Assembly: GCA_019187225.1 (NCBI GenBank)
Contig: JABAQQ010000002.1
Coordinates: 124,001-188,000, forward strand
Origin: Saprospiraceae bacterium
Lineage (GTDB): Bacteria; Bacteroidota; Bacteroidia; Chitinophagales; Saprospiraceae
DNA length: 64,000 bases
Direction: 5' to 3'
Positions 8,935 to 19,085 of this stretch are shown one piece after another (positions within the stretch are counted from its first letter, which is position 1; each line of letters starts with the position of its first letter). Both the position numbers and the translations under genes were made by a program. The notes beneath the pieces are model-generated. The model was not told the DNA's origin, searched no databases, and saw only the letters and a program-made list of their open reading frames with translations.

Positions 8935-8984
8935 ACAAATTATCTGCAGAAATCCCAAAAAACAATTACCTTACAACGGCCACC

Positions 8985-11900
8985 CTACCTTACCACCGTC
9001 ACATCCCCCGAAAACACCTCCCGCTTCCCGTCGAAATACTCGACTTCCACGACATAGATGAACACGCCCGGATTTACCACGTCGCCGTTGGCGCGGCCGT
9101 TCCAGCCGAACTGGGGCTGGTTGGGTTCAAAGTCCTGATTTTCAAACACCATCTCGCCCCAGCGGTCGTAGATCCGCATCGTGCGCACCAGCACGACTTC
9201 CGCGCCGGTGAATACCGTGAAAAAGTCGTTCAACTCGATGGACTCGGGTCGGATGATGTTAGGCAAAAAGACGCGCTGCGATTTTTGTACGACCACGAGC
9301 ACTTCGTCGCGGGTGAGGCATCCTGCTGTGTCTATCACAGTGAAAGAATATATATGGCTGTTCGACGGCCGGATCATGCTGGCTAACGAATCGGGCGTTT
9401 GCAGGTATTCCGCAGGCGACCAGCTGAAAGTATCGTACACCGTCGTGTTGAGCAGGGCTTCGAGCAACAGGCTGTCGCCGAAACTGATGGTCACGTCCGG
9501 GCCCAGGTTCACGGTGATCTGCGGCGGCGCGGCGACATTGATTGAATCCTCCGTCACGCAGCCGTTGGCGTCGGCCACTTCGAGCAGGTAATCGCCTGCT
9601 TCCAACTGTCCGAGTGTGACCGGGAAGGTATCAACGGTCGAGAGCGCGGCGCCGTCGAGCGTCAGGGTGAAAGGTTGGGCGCCACCCATAATGGATTCGA
9701 CAGTGAGTGTGCCGTCGTTGTCGCCGAAACAGGTGGGCGAAGTCGTCGAAACGGTGATGTCTAATCCCGGCGGCGCGAGCAGCAGGAACGAATCAATCCA
9801 CACACAACCGATTTGGTCCGTCAGCGTAACGGTATAAGAGCCGGCAGGCAGATTGCCCTGTTGCAGGCCGGTGTTCCCGTTGCTCCAGGAAGCGAGTATC
9901 TCCGGAATGCCTCCTATGGGCGTGATGCTGATGGAACCGTCGTCGCCGTTGGGGCAACTCACGCCGAAGCCGTTGTAGTCCGATACGGTGGCCGTCGCCG
10001 AGAGGTCGGATACGGTGATGGTGGCGCCTGTGCCGATGACGGGAGGACAGATATTGCCCGTTGCGACGAGATTAGTGATCGTATAAGTCGTTGTGACAGC
10101 AGGGCTTACATCTACCGTTGCGCCGTCTTGCACACCCGTGAGAACGATCGGCGTGCCGCCGCCGCTGATGGTCACGTCGTAGGAAGTGCCGCCGGTGAGC
10201 GACAGACCCAATGTAGTACTGCTGCCCGCACAAATGGTCGCGTCTCCGATCAGCGAAGCCGCCGGCGGCGGGATGATGTCCACCGTTGCCTGGCCGCTGA
10301 CCGTACCGGTGCAGAATTTGTCTTCCACCGATACGAGCGTGAATATCTGGTTCTGCTGTACGCTGTTCGTCGTGATGCTGAACGTGTTGCCCGGCGCGGT
10401 GATGGCAGGTTGCACGTTGTTGTTGATGGCGTACACGAATTTGAAAGGCGCCGTGCCGGTAAACTGTATCTGGAACGCCGCGTTGCCGCCCGCGCAGAAA
10501 GAAGCGCTGCCCGATAGCGTCGCCGTCGGCGGGTTGTGGAACACCACCGGCACACCCGGAGAAATAGACAGACAGAGGTCGCTCGTGTCTACATTCCCGG
10601 CTCCGTCGTTGTTGCCCGCTATCGCGGAAACGTAGTAGGTCGCTCCGGCGCTCATACCTGCCTGAAATCCGAATTGCGGCGTATTGCTGACGGCGATGAT
10701 GCCGAGCGGCAATTGTGCAGGGTCTTGATAGAGAATGTATTGCAATACATCGTCCGGCTCGAGTGACTGTCCGCCGACCTGCACGGACACCTGACCCGAA
10801 GGCAGGCAGGCATCGGCTTCGATTGCCGTGAGCGTCCCTGCCTCGGTATTGCAGAGGCAGTCCGATTCGCCCGCGATCGAGGTGGAACAACCGGCGGGAT
10901 TAGTGATGGTCACATTGTAGGGTTGCGCGCCGGGAATCGGGTTGGAAGTAAAGATGGTGTCGTTCAAAGTGCCCGTCACGCCGGTCACGGTATAAGTCGT
11001 GTTCGGCGCCGCGCCGTTGCTGATGTTGAATTGCAATTGATAAGTCTGCGTCGTGAAATCGCAAATAGTCTGCACGTTCAACGCCTGCGGCGTGGGCGCC
11101 ACTGATACACTGCCGCTGACCGTGCCGGGACAGCTGCCGGCGCCCGTGACGGAGACCAGCGAAATGCTCCCGGCGTTTGCGGCGGGCGTAAGCGTCAGAT
11201 TGTAAGGGTTTTGCGAAGTGTTGACAGTCTGTTGGGTTCCGTTGGTGTAAACGAAAGAATACTGTCCGGCACCTGTAAAGGTCACATTCAGTGTGGAGGA
11301 AACGCCGGCGCAAATGCTTGCCGGGCCGCTGAGCGTCGCCGTCACCGGCGAGCGCCAGGTAACGGTCGGGCCGGTCGCGATTTTCGTACAGGCGTCATTG
11401 AAATCAACGCCGGAGGGCGTAGTATTGCCCGCCACTGCGACGATGTAATAAGTCGTATTAGGCGACATGGTACCGGGGATAAACCCGAACGTGGGAACGC
11501 TGTTGGTCGCCAGGATCGTCCAGCCGGGCGGGTTCGGCGCGGTCGCCAGCACGTACACCAGGGTATCGTTCCCGTCCAGCAATTCCCCTGTGACCGGGCT
11601 GATGGTCGCGGTATCTCCCGCGCAAAGCGTCAGCGGGGTCTGGCTGAGGGCGCCGGCGTCGGTCGTGCAGGCGCAGGAGTAAGAGCCGACAATAAAGGTC
11701 ACGCCGCAGAGATTGGCATCGCTCAGGTTGATAGAGTAGGGGTTGCCGGAAGGAATGATCGCATTGCCAATGAACAGGTTGCTGTCAATTGTCCCGGTGA
11801 TGCCGGTCACGTTGAACGGTGCTTCTCCGCCCAGGATGGTGAAATTCACTGCGTAAAACTGCCCCGTACTGTCGCAAACGGTCTGTACATTGGTGATCTG

Positions 11901-14900
11901 CGGGATGCCGCTGATGGTAATGGTCATCGAGTCCTGCACCGGCACGTTCGCGCAATACTGGTCGCCGATGCTGGTCAGATAGACGGTCGTATTTTGAGAA
12001 AAACTGCTGGTGAAGGAGTAGGAGTTGTTGTTCACACCCGTCACGGGAGGCTGGGGAACTCCTCCGACGGAATAAGTGAACGAAAAAGGCGCCGTTCCGG
12101 TAAGATTCACGGTGAGTGTCACGGGTTTGCCGGAACAAACGGCCGTATCTGCGGGGCTGAGGCTGGCCGTCGGCGCCGCGTGGAATTGAACGGGTGTTCC
12201 CTGCGCGATGGACAGGCACGGGTCGCCTAAGTTGATCTGACCTGGAGCGCCCGCGTTGCCGGCAATGGACGACACGTAATAAGTGGTATTGGTCATCATA
12301 CCCGGTTGGAAAGTGAATTGCGGGATGTCGCTCCAGGCGAGGATCACTCCCGGTGGATTGCCCGGATTCGTGTGCAAAATGTACTTCAGTTGATCGTCCG
12401 CGTCTAAATTTTCACCTGTGGCTGCGGGTACGATCAATAATGCATTTTCACAAACAATGACGGGCGTTTGGCTCATCGTGCCCGCGTTTGTCGGGCAATT
12501 GCAATCCACCGAGTCGGAAAGCGTGGTTTGACCGCACATATTAATGTCCGATATCGCGATCGAATACGGGCTGCTCGAAGGGATCGGGTCGGTAGTGAAC
12601 ACGTTGCCATTGAAAGTGCCCGTTACTCCGCTGATGTTGAACGGTGGCGTACCTGCAACCGTGAAAATCAGTTGGTAGGTTTGGGTATTAAAATTGCAGG
12701 TATCGCTCAGGTTGGAAACCTGCGGTGGCGCGTTAACGATGATCTGGGCGGTGTCGCTGACCGGCGTATTGCAGCGGCTGTCGCTTACCGACACTAAGGT
12801 GATGGTCGTGTTCGATACGGGTTGAATGGCCAGTTGATATGGCGAAGCCGGAATGTTGTTGGCCGTTGGTTGCACGATGCCGTTGACAGCCCAGGTGAGC
12901 GAAAATGGCGCGACCCCCGTCAGCGTCACCGGAATAACAGCCTGCGCACCGGCGCAGATCGTGTCGCCCAATCCCATTTGCGCCGTCGGCAAGGGGAAAA
13001 ATGTGACCGGCGTACCTTGTGAAACAGAGAGGCAGGGGTCGTTGAGGTCTACGTTACCTGCGCCGTCGTTGTTTCCGGCGACGGCTGAAATATAATACGT
13101 CACGCCCGCCGTCATGCCTGGTCCGAAAGTGAACGAAGGCGTTGTATTCCAGGCGAGAATGGTCCCGATCGGCTGAGCCGGATTGGTATGAAGAATAAAC
13201 AGCAGGAGATCGTCGCCGTCGTCAATAGAGTCGTTGTTCCACGTCGCGATGGCCGTTTGTCCCACGCAGACTTCGATGGGCGTCAGGTTCATCGAACCCG
13301 CGTCGGTTTTGCAGTTGCAATTGGACGGCCCGCTCACGGTCACGTCGCCGCAGTCGTTGGCGTCGTGAAAGACGATGTTGTAGGGTGTCCCGATGGGAAT
13401 CGGATTACTGGTAAATTGCATCCCGGTAAAATTCCCGCTGCCCGTCACCAGCGTCAGCGGCGGAGTTGCCCCCAGCACGTCGAAACTGACGGTATAATTG
13501 TTTCCCGCGAAATTACAATCGAGGTCGAAGTTGGCGTAAGAAGGCGCATAATTAATCGTGATCGTCGCCATACCGGAGTCCATCCCGATACACCCCGGCG
13601 ATTCGACGCTGATAAGTTCGTATTGAGTCGTCGTAGTGGTGATCACCGGGATCATATACGGGTCGTCTTCGGTGGTATCCGGCGGTTGAACGACGCCGTC
13701 TATGCTGTACACGATGGTGAATGGTCCCGTGCCCGTAAAATCAATCATTACAGTGGTATTAGCCGAATCGCAAAAGGTCTGGTCGCCCGAAAGCACAGCA
13801 TTGGAAGGTACAAAAACCTTTACGACGGCCGCTCCCGAAACGGTACCGCCACACACGCCGTTGCTCACGCTGTCTAAACGGTAAATCGTTCCGTTGGCCG
13901 GATTGACGTGAATAACGTAATGGTTGGTGTCGGTCGTGATGGTAGCGACCGGCACAAAGTCGGCGGTATAGGTAAAAGTATATGGACCAATACCGAAGAA
14001 GTCAATAAAAATATCCGTGCCGTTGCCGGTCGTGCAGATTTGACCGCCGCCGGAGATGACTGCCGACACAGTGGGTGAAAGGTTCACCGTCGCCATTCCC
14101 GAAGTTGTGCCCGCGCAGCCGTTGGAATTGATGCTGTCTATCGTGTATGCCGTCACGGACATGGGCGATACATTCAAAATATAAGGGTCGTTCGAGGTCG
14201 TAATGGCCGGCTGGTTGATGCCATTGGCCGCGTAAACAAAAGTGAAAGGGGCGGTGCCGGTAAAATCTATCACCAATGATGCCGACGTACCGGGGCAAAT
14301 GGTCGTATCTCCGCTGATCGTCGCCGACGGAGGCGATCCCACCGTGATCCGGTAAATGCCGCTGACAAAACCCGTGCAGCCGCCGCCCGTGACGCTGAAC
14401 AGGGTGTAGTTGGTGGTAACGGAGGGGTTTACAATGACGTTGTAGGTCGTTTGGGAGGTCGTTATGGGCGGCTGATTGACGCCATTTACGGCATAGATGA
14501 AAGTATAGGGCGAGGGTCCGGTGAATGTGAATTTCAAAGTGTCGCTCTCTCCGCTGCAAAGGGCGACGGTATCGCTGGCGAGGGTAGCGGTGGGGCTCGG
14601 ATTGACCGTGACAGTCACGACGCCTTGCACCGTCCCTGCACAACCGTTGGCTGTGACGTCGGTCAATTCATAAGTCGTTGTGGTGGAGGGCGCTACGCTG
14701 AAAATATACGGATCGCTGGAGGTCGTTATTTCAGGCTGCGGATCGCCATTGGCGGTGTAGTTGACGGTGAATGGCCCCATTCCTGTGAAGTCAATCGTCA
14801 GGTTCACCGTTTGTCCCGCGCACACGGTCACGCCGCCGCCGGTCAGGGTGGCAGTGGGCGATTGCTGGACGGTCAATGAGTAGGAACCGCCCACTGTGCC

Positions 14901-16502
14901 GGTGCAGCCGTTGCTCGTCACGCTGGCCAGGGTATAGGTATAAGTGCCGGGCGTAGCCGGCGAAACGGTGATCGTATATGGCGATCCTGTGGTGGTGATG
15001 GGCGGCTGACTGATGCCATTGATGCGGTACACAAAGGTATAGGTGCCGTTCCCACCGTCGAAAGAAACTTCCAGGTCTTGCGTCCCGCCGCTGCAGATGG
15101 TGCCGCTCCCGCCGGAAAGGGTTGCTGTGGGCGTTGGCGTTACGGTTACGTTGGCGCTGCCCGAGCCGGGGCCTTCGCAGGTGTTGCTGGCGGTCACGCT
15201 GACCAGGCTCACCGTGGCATTCGCCGTAAGCGGCACAGTCAAAACATAGGGACTGCTGGTGGCGTTCACCGGCGCCTGGTTGACGCCGTCTATCGCATAA
15301 ATGAAAGAAAATGGCGCGCCTCCGCTCGAAATAGTGACCGAAAATGTCGCGTTTTGCCCCTGACAGATCGTCGAAGGCCCGGTCAGGGTCAGGTTGCCGC
15401 TGGGGGTCGGAAAACCCGATACGGTGAACACCTGCGGCGGCCCCGTGCAGCCGTTCGCGGAAGCGGTCACCGTGACATTTGCGGTAATGGCGAAGGGAAT
15501 GACGGGAATAACCGGAATATTGATGTTGCCCTGACCGCTGGCGCCGCCGCCCGGAATAGGCAAACTGGCCGTCCAGTTGTAGGTAGCATTCGGGTCGTTT
15601 CCGGTAAAAATAATGGATAGGGCGTCGCCGGGACAAACCGTCACATTTGCCGGATCGTCCACCGTCGGGGGAGGATTCACCGTGATGGTGAATGTTTCGG
15701 GTGTACCCATGCAGCCTGCGGAATTGGGCGTCACAGCGATGGTGGCTACTTCCTGGCTGGTCAGACCGGCAGGTGTGTTAAAACTGATGTTCCCGTTGCC
15801 TGAAGCGCCGAGGCCGATGGCAGTGTTGTCGTTCGTCCAGGAAAAAGTCGGCGCAGGATTGCCCATGCCGCTGAACGACACCGAAACAGGTTGACCGGAG
15901 CACACCGTCACATCGTTGACGGGGTTGACGGTGGGAGCGGAAATGCCTGTAACGGTCACGTTATCAAACCAGTATAATTCGGCTTGCGCTTTGTTGGCGG
16001 CCCTGATTCTTATCTGGATAGAGGTGCAGATCAAACCGGTTGCAGTTGCAGTGCCCGTCATTCCGCCGCAGACGTAGCCGAACTGAACCCACGAACCGCT
16101 GCCGTTGAGGCTGTATTCAAACACCATTTGATCGTGACCGTTGTCAATGGCGGCATTATTGGTACAACCGAAATAGGGGCCGCCGGCCACACATTCCATC
16201 GTGCCGCTAAAGCCATAATCAACCGAAATGGAGACCGAGCAATAGCCCGTGGTAGAGATTTCGTTCGTAATCCACTCATTTTCATTGTCTCCTCCCGTAG
16301 TGCAACAGTTGCCTTCCATATCTATGATCTCAAAGCGGCCATTTTGCACGCCGGCGAATCCCGGAGCATCGCAGTCATTAAAGTTTGCCGTCCAACCCTG
16401 GTTGGCGCCGCTGAAATTTTCCTGCCAGATCTGGGAGTTTGCCGTCCGGGCAGCGAAGACGAACACAATGGATAAAATTGGGAAAAGAAAACGGGATGAC
16501 AT
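8985..16502 (-). CDS. giant T9SS type B surface adhesin (2505 aa)
   Basis: The signal peptide (MSSRFLFPILSIVFVFAA) is followed by a jelly-roll-like domain (residues ~25-165, starting IWQENFSGANQGW). Next come a dozen or so ~80-residue Ig-like repeats of the pattern T-I-C-x-G ... FTFVYAINGVNQPPITT ... NGCxGTVSG. Four ~200-residue compound repeats follow, recognisable by CNCxTDAGxMxxTPI and YYVSAIAGNNDGAGNV. Near residue 2190 is a SprB repeat (LPAGSYTVTLTDQIGC), then the gliding-associated type B sorting domain at the end (PNIIRPES, IYDRWGEMVFE, NPGVFIYVVEV). SprB-like proteins act as motile surface adhesins in gliding relatives; an adhesive role here is inferred. The ATG at 16502 directly precedes the signal peptide. 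Confidence 0.9.
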   Translation of the reverse strand: MSSRFLFPILSIVFVFAARTANSQIWQENFSGANQGWTANFNDCDAPGFAGVQNGRFEIIDMEGNCCTTGGDNENEWITNEISTTGYCSVSISVDYGFSGTMECVAGGPYFGCTNNAAIDNGHDQMVFEYSLNGSGSWVQFGYVCGGMTGTATATGLICTSIQIRIRAANKAQAELYWFDNVTVTGISAPTVNPVNDVTVCSGQPVSVSFSGMGNPAPTFSWTNDNTAIGLGASGNGNISFNTPAGLTSQEVATIAVTPNSAGCMGTPETFTITVNPPPTVDDPANVTVCPGDALSIIFTGNDPNATYNWTASLPIPGGGASGQGNINIPVIPVIPFAITANVTVTASANGCTGPPQVFTVSGFPTPSGNLTLTGPSTICQGQNATFSVTISSGGAPFSFIYAIDGVNQAPVNATSSPYVLTVPLTANATVSLVSVTASNTCEGPGSGSANVTVTPTPTATLSGGSGTICSGGTQDLEVSFDGGNGTYTFVYRINGISQPPITTTGSPYTITVSPATPGTYTYTLASVTSNGCTGTVGGSYSLTVQQSPTATLTGGGVTVCAGQTVNLTIDFTGMGPFTVNYTANGDPQPEITTSSDPYIFSVAPSTTTTYELTDVTANGCAGTVQGVVTVTVNPSPTATLASDTVALCSGESDTLKFTFTGPSPYTFIYAVNGVNQPPITTSQTTYNVIVNPSVTTNYTLFSVTGGGCTGFVSGIYRITVGSPPSATISGDTTICPGTSASLVIDFTGTAPFTFVYAANGINQPAITTSNDPYILNVSPMSVTAYTIDSINSNGCAGTTSGMATVNLSPTVSAVISGGGQICTTGNGTDIFIDFFGIGPYTFTYTADFVPVATITTDTNHYVIHVNPANGTIYRLDSVSNGVCGGTVSGAAVVKVFVPSNAVLSGDQTFCDSANTTVMIDFTGTGPFTIVYSIDGVVQPPDTTEDDPYMIPVITTTTTQYELISVESPGCIGMDSGMATITINYAPSYANFDLDCNFAGNNYTVSFDVLGATPPLTLVTGSGNFTGMQFTSNPIPIGTPYNIVFHDANDCGDVTVSGPSNCNCKTDAGSMNLTPIEVCVGQTAIATWNNDSIDDGDDLLLFILHTNPAQPIGTILAWNTTPSFTFGPGMTAGVTYYISAVAGNNDGAGNVDLNDPCLSVSQGTPVTFFPLPTAQMGLGDTICAGAQAVIPVTLTGVAPFSLTWAVNGIVQPTANNIPASPYQLAIQPVSNTTITLVSVSDSRCNTPVSDTAQIIVNAPPQVSNLSDTCNFNTQTYQLIFTVAGTPPFNISGVTGTFNGNVFTTDPIPSSSPYSIAISDINMCGQTTLSDSVDCNCPTNAGTMSQTPVIVCENALLIVPAATGENLDADDQLKYILHTNPGNPPGVILAWSDIPQFTFQPGMMTNTTYYVSSIAGNAGAPGQINLGDPCLSIAQGTPVQFHAAPTASLSPADTAVCSGKPVTLTVNLTGTAPFSFTYSVGGVPQPPVTGVNNNSYSFTSSFSQNTTVYLTSIGDQYCANVPVQDSMTITISGIPQITNVQTVCDSTGQFYAVNFTILGGEAPFNVTGITGTIDSNLFIGNAIIPSGNPYSINLSDANLCGVTFIVGSYSCACTTDAGALSQTPLTLCAGDTATISPVTGELLDGNDTLVYVLATAPNPPGWTILATNSVPTFGFIPGTMSPNTTYYIVAVAGNTTPSGVDFNDACTKIATGPTVTWRSPVTATLSGPASICAGVSSTLNVTFTGAGQYSFVYTNGTQQTVNTSQNPYNLTLTPAANAGSISLVSVTGAGSCPGTVSGSVSVAPTPQALNVQTICDFTTQTYQLQFNISNGAAPNTTYTVTGVTGTLNDTIFTSNPIPGAQPYNVTITNPAGCSTSIAGESDCLCNTEAGTLTAIEADACLPSGQVSVQVGGQSLEPDDVLQYILYQDPAQLPLGIIAVSNTPQFGFQAGMSAGATYYVSAIAGNNDGAGNVDTSDLCLSISPGVPVVFHNPPTATLSGSASFCAGGNAAFQIQFTGTAPFKFVYAINNNVQPAITAPGNTFSITTNSVQQNQIFTLVSVEDKFCTGTVSGQATVDIIPPPAASLIGDATICAGSSTTLGLSLTGGTSYDVTISGGGTPIVLTGVQDGATVDVSPAVTTTYTITNLVATGNICPPVIGTGATITVSDLSATATVSDYNGFGVSCPNGDDGSISITPIGGIPEILASWSNGNTGLQQGNLPAGSYTVTLTDQIGCVWIDSFLLLAPPGLDITVSTTSPTCFGDNDGTLTVESIMGGAQPFTLTLDGAALSTVDTFPVTLGQLEAGDYLLEVADANGCVTEDSINVAAPPQITVNLGPDVTISFGDSLLLEALLNTTVYDTFSWSPAEYLQTPDSLASMIRPSNSHIYSFTVIDTAGCLTRDEVLVVVQKSQRVFLPNIIRPESIELNDFFTVFTGAEVVLVRTMRIYDRWGEMVFENQDFEPNQPQFGWNGRANGDVVNPGVFIYVVEVEYFDGKREVFSGDVTVVR

Positions 16503-16689
16503 AGAGATAATTAAACTTCAAAAATTGAAGAAAACACGGGATTTTGAATAAAAAATCGGTATTGGGAAATGGGGCGGCTAAGGTATGGCAAAAAGCCGCA
16601 ACCCGTTCTAACGATAATAGTTAAGGATTTCGACTTTGCAAAAAATTTACAACTGTCGGGTCTGTCAGGCGTATAAGGACTGGTTTCGT

Positions 16690-16697
16690 TACCTTTG
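16690..16697 (+). promoter_or_regulatory. -7 promoter box TACCTTTG for the YggS-like gene
   Basis: Exact match to the Bacteroidota TAnnTTTG box, 23 bases before the ATG at 16721. Confidence 0.65.
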
Positions 16698-16720
16698 CCA
16701 ACCAGCCAGTACCATTTATT

Positions 16721-17374
16721 ATGCTCACCGAACTTCTGCGCGAACTCGCCGCCCAAAACGTCACCCTCGTGGCGGTCTCCAAAACGCATCCTCCCGAACG
16801 CATCCTGGAAATCTACCGCCAGGGCCAGCGAATTTTCGGCGAAAATCGTGCCCAGGAGATGCTCGAAAAACACGCCGCGCTGCCCGCCGATATCGAATGG
16901 CACCTGATTGGCCATTTGCAGACAAATAAAGTAAAATACATCGCACCTTTCGTGCGCATGATCCATTCGGTGGATAGTCTCAAACTTCTGCAGGAGATTG
17001 ATAAACAGGCGCTTAAAAACAATCGCGTGATTGACTGCCTCCTCCAGTTTCACATAGCGCAGGAAGAAACGAAATTCGGCCTCGACGAAGCCGAAGCGCG
17101 TGAATTGCTGTCGGACGACAATTTTAAGCAGTTGAAAAACATCCGCATCTGCGGGGTGATGGGTATGGCGACATTCACCGACGACGTGACACAGGTGCGC
17201 AGCGAGTTCCGCCGCCTGAAAACGATCTTTGACAAACTGAAAAAAGAATTTTTTCCCGGCGATCCGAATTTCCGTGAAATCTCGATGGGCATGTCGGGAG
17301 ATTGGCGCATTGCTGTGGAAGAAGGCAGCACGATGGTGAGGATGGGGAGTTTGATTTTTGGGGAGAGGGGGTGA
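16721..17374 (+). CDS. YggS/PLPBP-family pyridoxal-phosphate homeostasis protein
   Basis: 217 residues, about the family's usual length. VAVSKTHPPERI near residue 15 carries the PLP-binding lysine. FGENRAQEMLEK, IEWHLIGHLQTNKVKYI, and the C-terminal pair MGMSGDW and GSTMVRMGSLIFGER (phosphate-binding) are all present. The protein is a single-domain TIM-barrel PLP carrier in the cytosol that buffers PLP and affects amino-acid and keto-acid balance; it is not a racemase. It stands alone, transcribed from the box at 16690 and divergent from the giant adhesin gene. Confidence 0.93.
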   Translation: MLTELLRELAAQNVTLVAVSKTHPPERILEIYRQGQRIFGENRAQEMLEKHAALPADIEWHLIGHLQTNKVKYIAPFVRMIHSVDSLKLLQEIDKQALKNNRVIDCLLQFHIAQEETKFGLDEAEARELLSDDNFKQLKNIRICGVMGMATFTDDVTQVRSEFRRLKTIFDKLKKEFFPGDPNFREISMGMSGDWRIAVEEGSTMVRMGSLIFGERG

Positions 17375-17409
17375 TTCGCACGATTCAGTTATAACCGAAT
17401 ATTTCATTC

Positions 17410-17495
17410 TCATTGACATCAGACGTTGGACTTTCAGGCCCTGAAAATCAATCATTTAGTCTAATGTCCAATGTCAAAAAATCCGATGTCCCAGT
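17410..17495. repeat. intergenic inverted-repeat region containing the GACATTGGAC word
   Basis: TTGACATCAGACGTTGGACT (17413-17432) faces TCTAATGTCCAATGTCAA and ATCCGATGTCCC further on, so the region can fold imperfectly; a short TTCAGG/CCTGAA stem lies at its centre. The same word occurs at two other intergenic places in the window (near 43260 and 54768). Confidence 0.45.
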
Positions 17496-17512
17496 AATTA
17501 AAATCATGATTG

Positions 17513-18550
17513 ATGAAAACTCTCTGCTACATCTCATTAACTATCAGCACTTTTATCTGTTCCTGCCAACAACCAGCCGCTAAAAAGGAGCAGCCAACAG
17601 CCCCAACTTATCTCTCCGCCGGCAAGATCGAGCGCCTGCACCCTTCGCTCGACAGCATCATCGCGCCGGATGCAAAAATCGAGGTGCTGGCAGAAGGTTT
17701 TAAATGGTCGGAAGGGCCGCTCTGGATTGCTGCCGGCGAATATTTGTTGTTCACCGACATCCCACCGAACCGCGTCATGCGCTGGAAAGAAGGGGAAGGG
17801 GTCAGCTTGTATCTCACGCCCTCCGGCTATTCCGGCAAATCTTCCCGAGGCGGCGAACCCGGCGCCAACGGCTTGTTGCTCGACGCAGCAGGGCAACTCG
17901 TGCTTTGTCAGCATGGCGACCGGCGCGTAGTGCGGATGAATGCTCCGCTCGACCGGCCTGCTCCCGAATTCGTCACCCTTGCCGACCGCTGGAACGGCAA
18001 ACGCTTCAACAGCCCCAACGACGCAGTGTTCGACCGTCAGGGCAACCTATATTTCACCGACCCGCCTTACGGATTGGAAAAGCAGGCCGAAGATCCGGCC
18101 AAAGAAATACCGTTTCAGGGTGTTTATCGCCTCCGCCCCGACGGCACGGTCGTTCTGCTGCTTGACTCACTCACGCGTCCCAACGGCATCGCTTTTTCTC
18201 CCGACGAAAAAACGCTGTACGTCGCCAACTCCGACCCGGCAAAAGCCATCTGGATGGCCTACGAGGTTCAGCCGGACGGCAGTTTGAAAAACGGCCGTTT
18301 GTTTCACGACGCAACTTCCAAAGTATCGGATGCAATGCCGGGACTGCCTGACGGGCTGAAAGTCAGCCCGGACGGGATCGTATTTGCCACCGGGCCGGGC
18401 GGTGTTTGGATATTCGGCGCCGACGGCGCGGCTTTAGGCCGGATAGACACGGGACAACCCACTGCCAATTGCGCTTTCGGCAACAACGGGAAAGCACTGT
18501 ACCTGACAGCCAACAATTATCTGATGCGGGTTTGGCTGGCCAGACGATAG
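17513..18550 (+). CDS. SMP-30/gluconolactonase-family lipoprotein
   Basis: 345 residues from ATG 17513; the frame also has a TTG one codon earlier. The N-terminus is a lipoprotein-type signal (MKTLCYISLTISTFICSC) with a likely lipidated cysteine at the end of that stretch. The body is a six-bladed SMP-30/LRE propeller: EGFKWSEGPLWIAAGEYLLF, GEPGANGLLLDAAGQLVL, RFNSPNDAVFDRQGNLYFTD, LTRPNGIAFSPDEKTLYVAN, LPDGLKVSPDGIVFATGPGG. The E-G-P, N-S-P-N-D and S-P-D motifs hold the metal ligands of this family. The expected activity is hydrolysis of a sugar lactone at the periplasmic face; the substrate is unknown. Confidence 0.88.
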   Translation: MKTLCYISLTISTFICSCQQPAAKKEQPTAPTYLSAGKIERLHPSLDSIIAPDAKIEVLAEGFKWSEGPLWIAAGEYLLFTDIPPNRVMRWKEGEGVSLYLTPSGYSGKSSRGGEPGANGLLLDAAGQLVLCQHGDRRVVRMNAPLDRPAPEFVTLADRWNGKRFNSPNDAVFDRQGNLYFTDPPYGLEKQAEDPAKEIPFQGVYRLRPDGTVVLLLDSLTRPNGIAFSPDEKTLYVANSDPAKAIWMAYEVQPDGSLKNGRLFHDATSKVSDAMPGLPDGLKVSPDGIVFATGPGGVWIFGADGAALGRIDTGQPTANCAFGNNGKALYLTANNYLMRVWLARR

Positions 18551-18556
18551 GCGGAC

Positions 18557-18591
18557 AAAAAAAACGCCGCACTCGTGGGAGGAGTGCGGCG
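18557..18591 (-). terminator. intrinsic terminator for the small minus-strand gene (also faces the SMP-30 gene)
   Basis: A perfect 10-bp stem CGCCGCACTC (18565-18574) / GAGTGCGGCG (18582-18591) with a 7-base loop. On the minus strand it is followed by eight T residues, so it is a textbook terminator for the gene at 18637-18828. Confidence 0.8.
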
Positions 18592-18636
18592 CGCGTATTC
18601 TGTTGTTCTCACGGTCAGGTGGTCATACGAGGGGCG

Positions 18637-18828
18637 TCAGGCTTTTGCCTGGGGCTTCGGGAGGTTTTTTTCGATATTGGCCGGTTCGTATTTTTTCAGT
18701 TGCGGGACAGGCTCCTCGCTCGTGTAGAGGTACAACAATGCTGCAAGAGCAAGGTGGAGGGCGATGGCGAGAACGAGGGCGTGAAAACGACCCTGGCGCT
18801 CATTGCGTTCTGCGAGGTGGTAGGACAT
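18637..18828 (-). CDS. small single-pass membrane protein (63 aa)
   Basis: A short cytoplasmic start with many charged residues (MSYHLAERNERQGRFHA) leads into one transmembrane helix (residues 17-35, LVLAIALHLALAALLYLYT). The tail is proline- and lysine-rich (PVPQLKKYEPANIEKNLPKP). The shape resembles the N-terminus of a TonB-type energy transducer, but no TonB C-terminal domain is present. It has its own intrinsic terminator directly downstream, which argues that it is a real gene. Function unknown. Confidence 0.6.
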   Translation of the reverse strand: MSYHLAERNERQGRFHALVLAIALHLALAALLYLYTSEEPVPQLKKYEPANIEKNLPKPQAKA

Positions 18829-19070
18829 AGGAAGAAAAGTTTAGTGGTTAATGGATCGGAGATATAAAATGTGAACGTTCCTGCCAGGAAAAAAAGTTTC
18901 TATGGTTTGGAAATATTTGTTAAATAAAACATAATATGCCCAATTCTGGCAGATGTTCGGCTACATTTTCCGTTCCGGGCGTTGCTGTCGGCCATATATT
19001 GCAGTTAGTAAAAAATGTTATCAGGGTGTTTTCGTGGTACGCCGTTCGGCGCGAACGGACTACCTTCGCA

Positions 19071-19078
19071 GCGAAATT
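19071..19078 (+). promoter_or_regulatory. candidate -7 box (TACCTTCG) fixing the methyltransferase start
   Basis: One mismatch to TAnnTTTG, only 7 bases before ATG 19086. It lies inside the upstream extension of the open frame and so favours the later start. Confidence 0.45.
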
Positions 19079-19085
19079 TCAAGGG

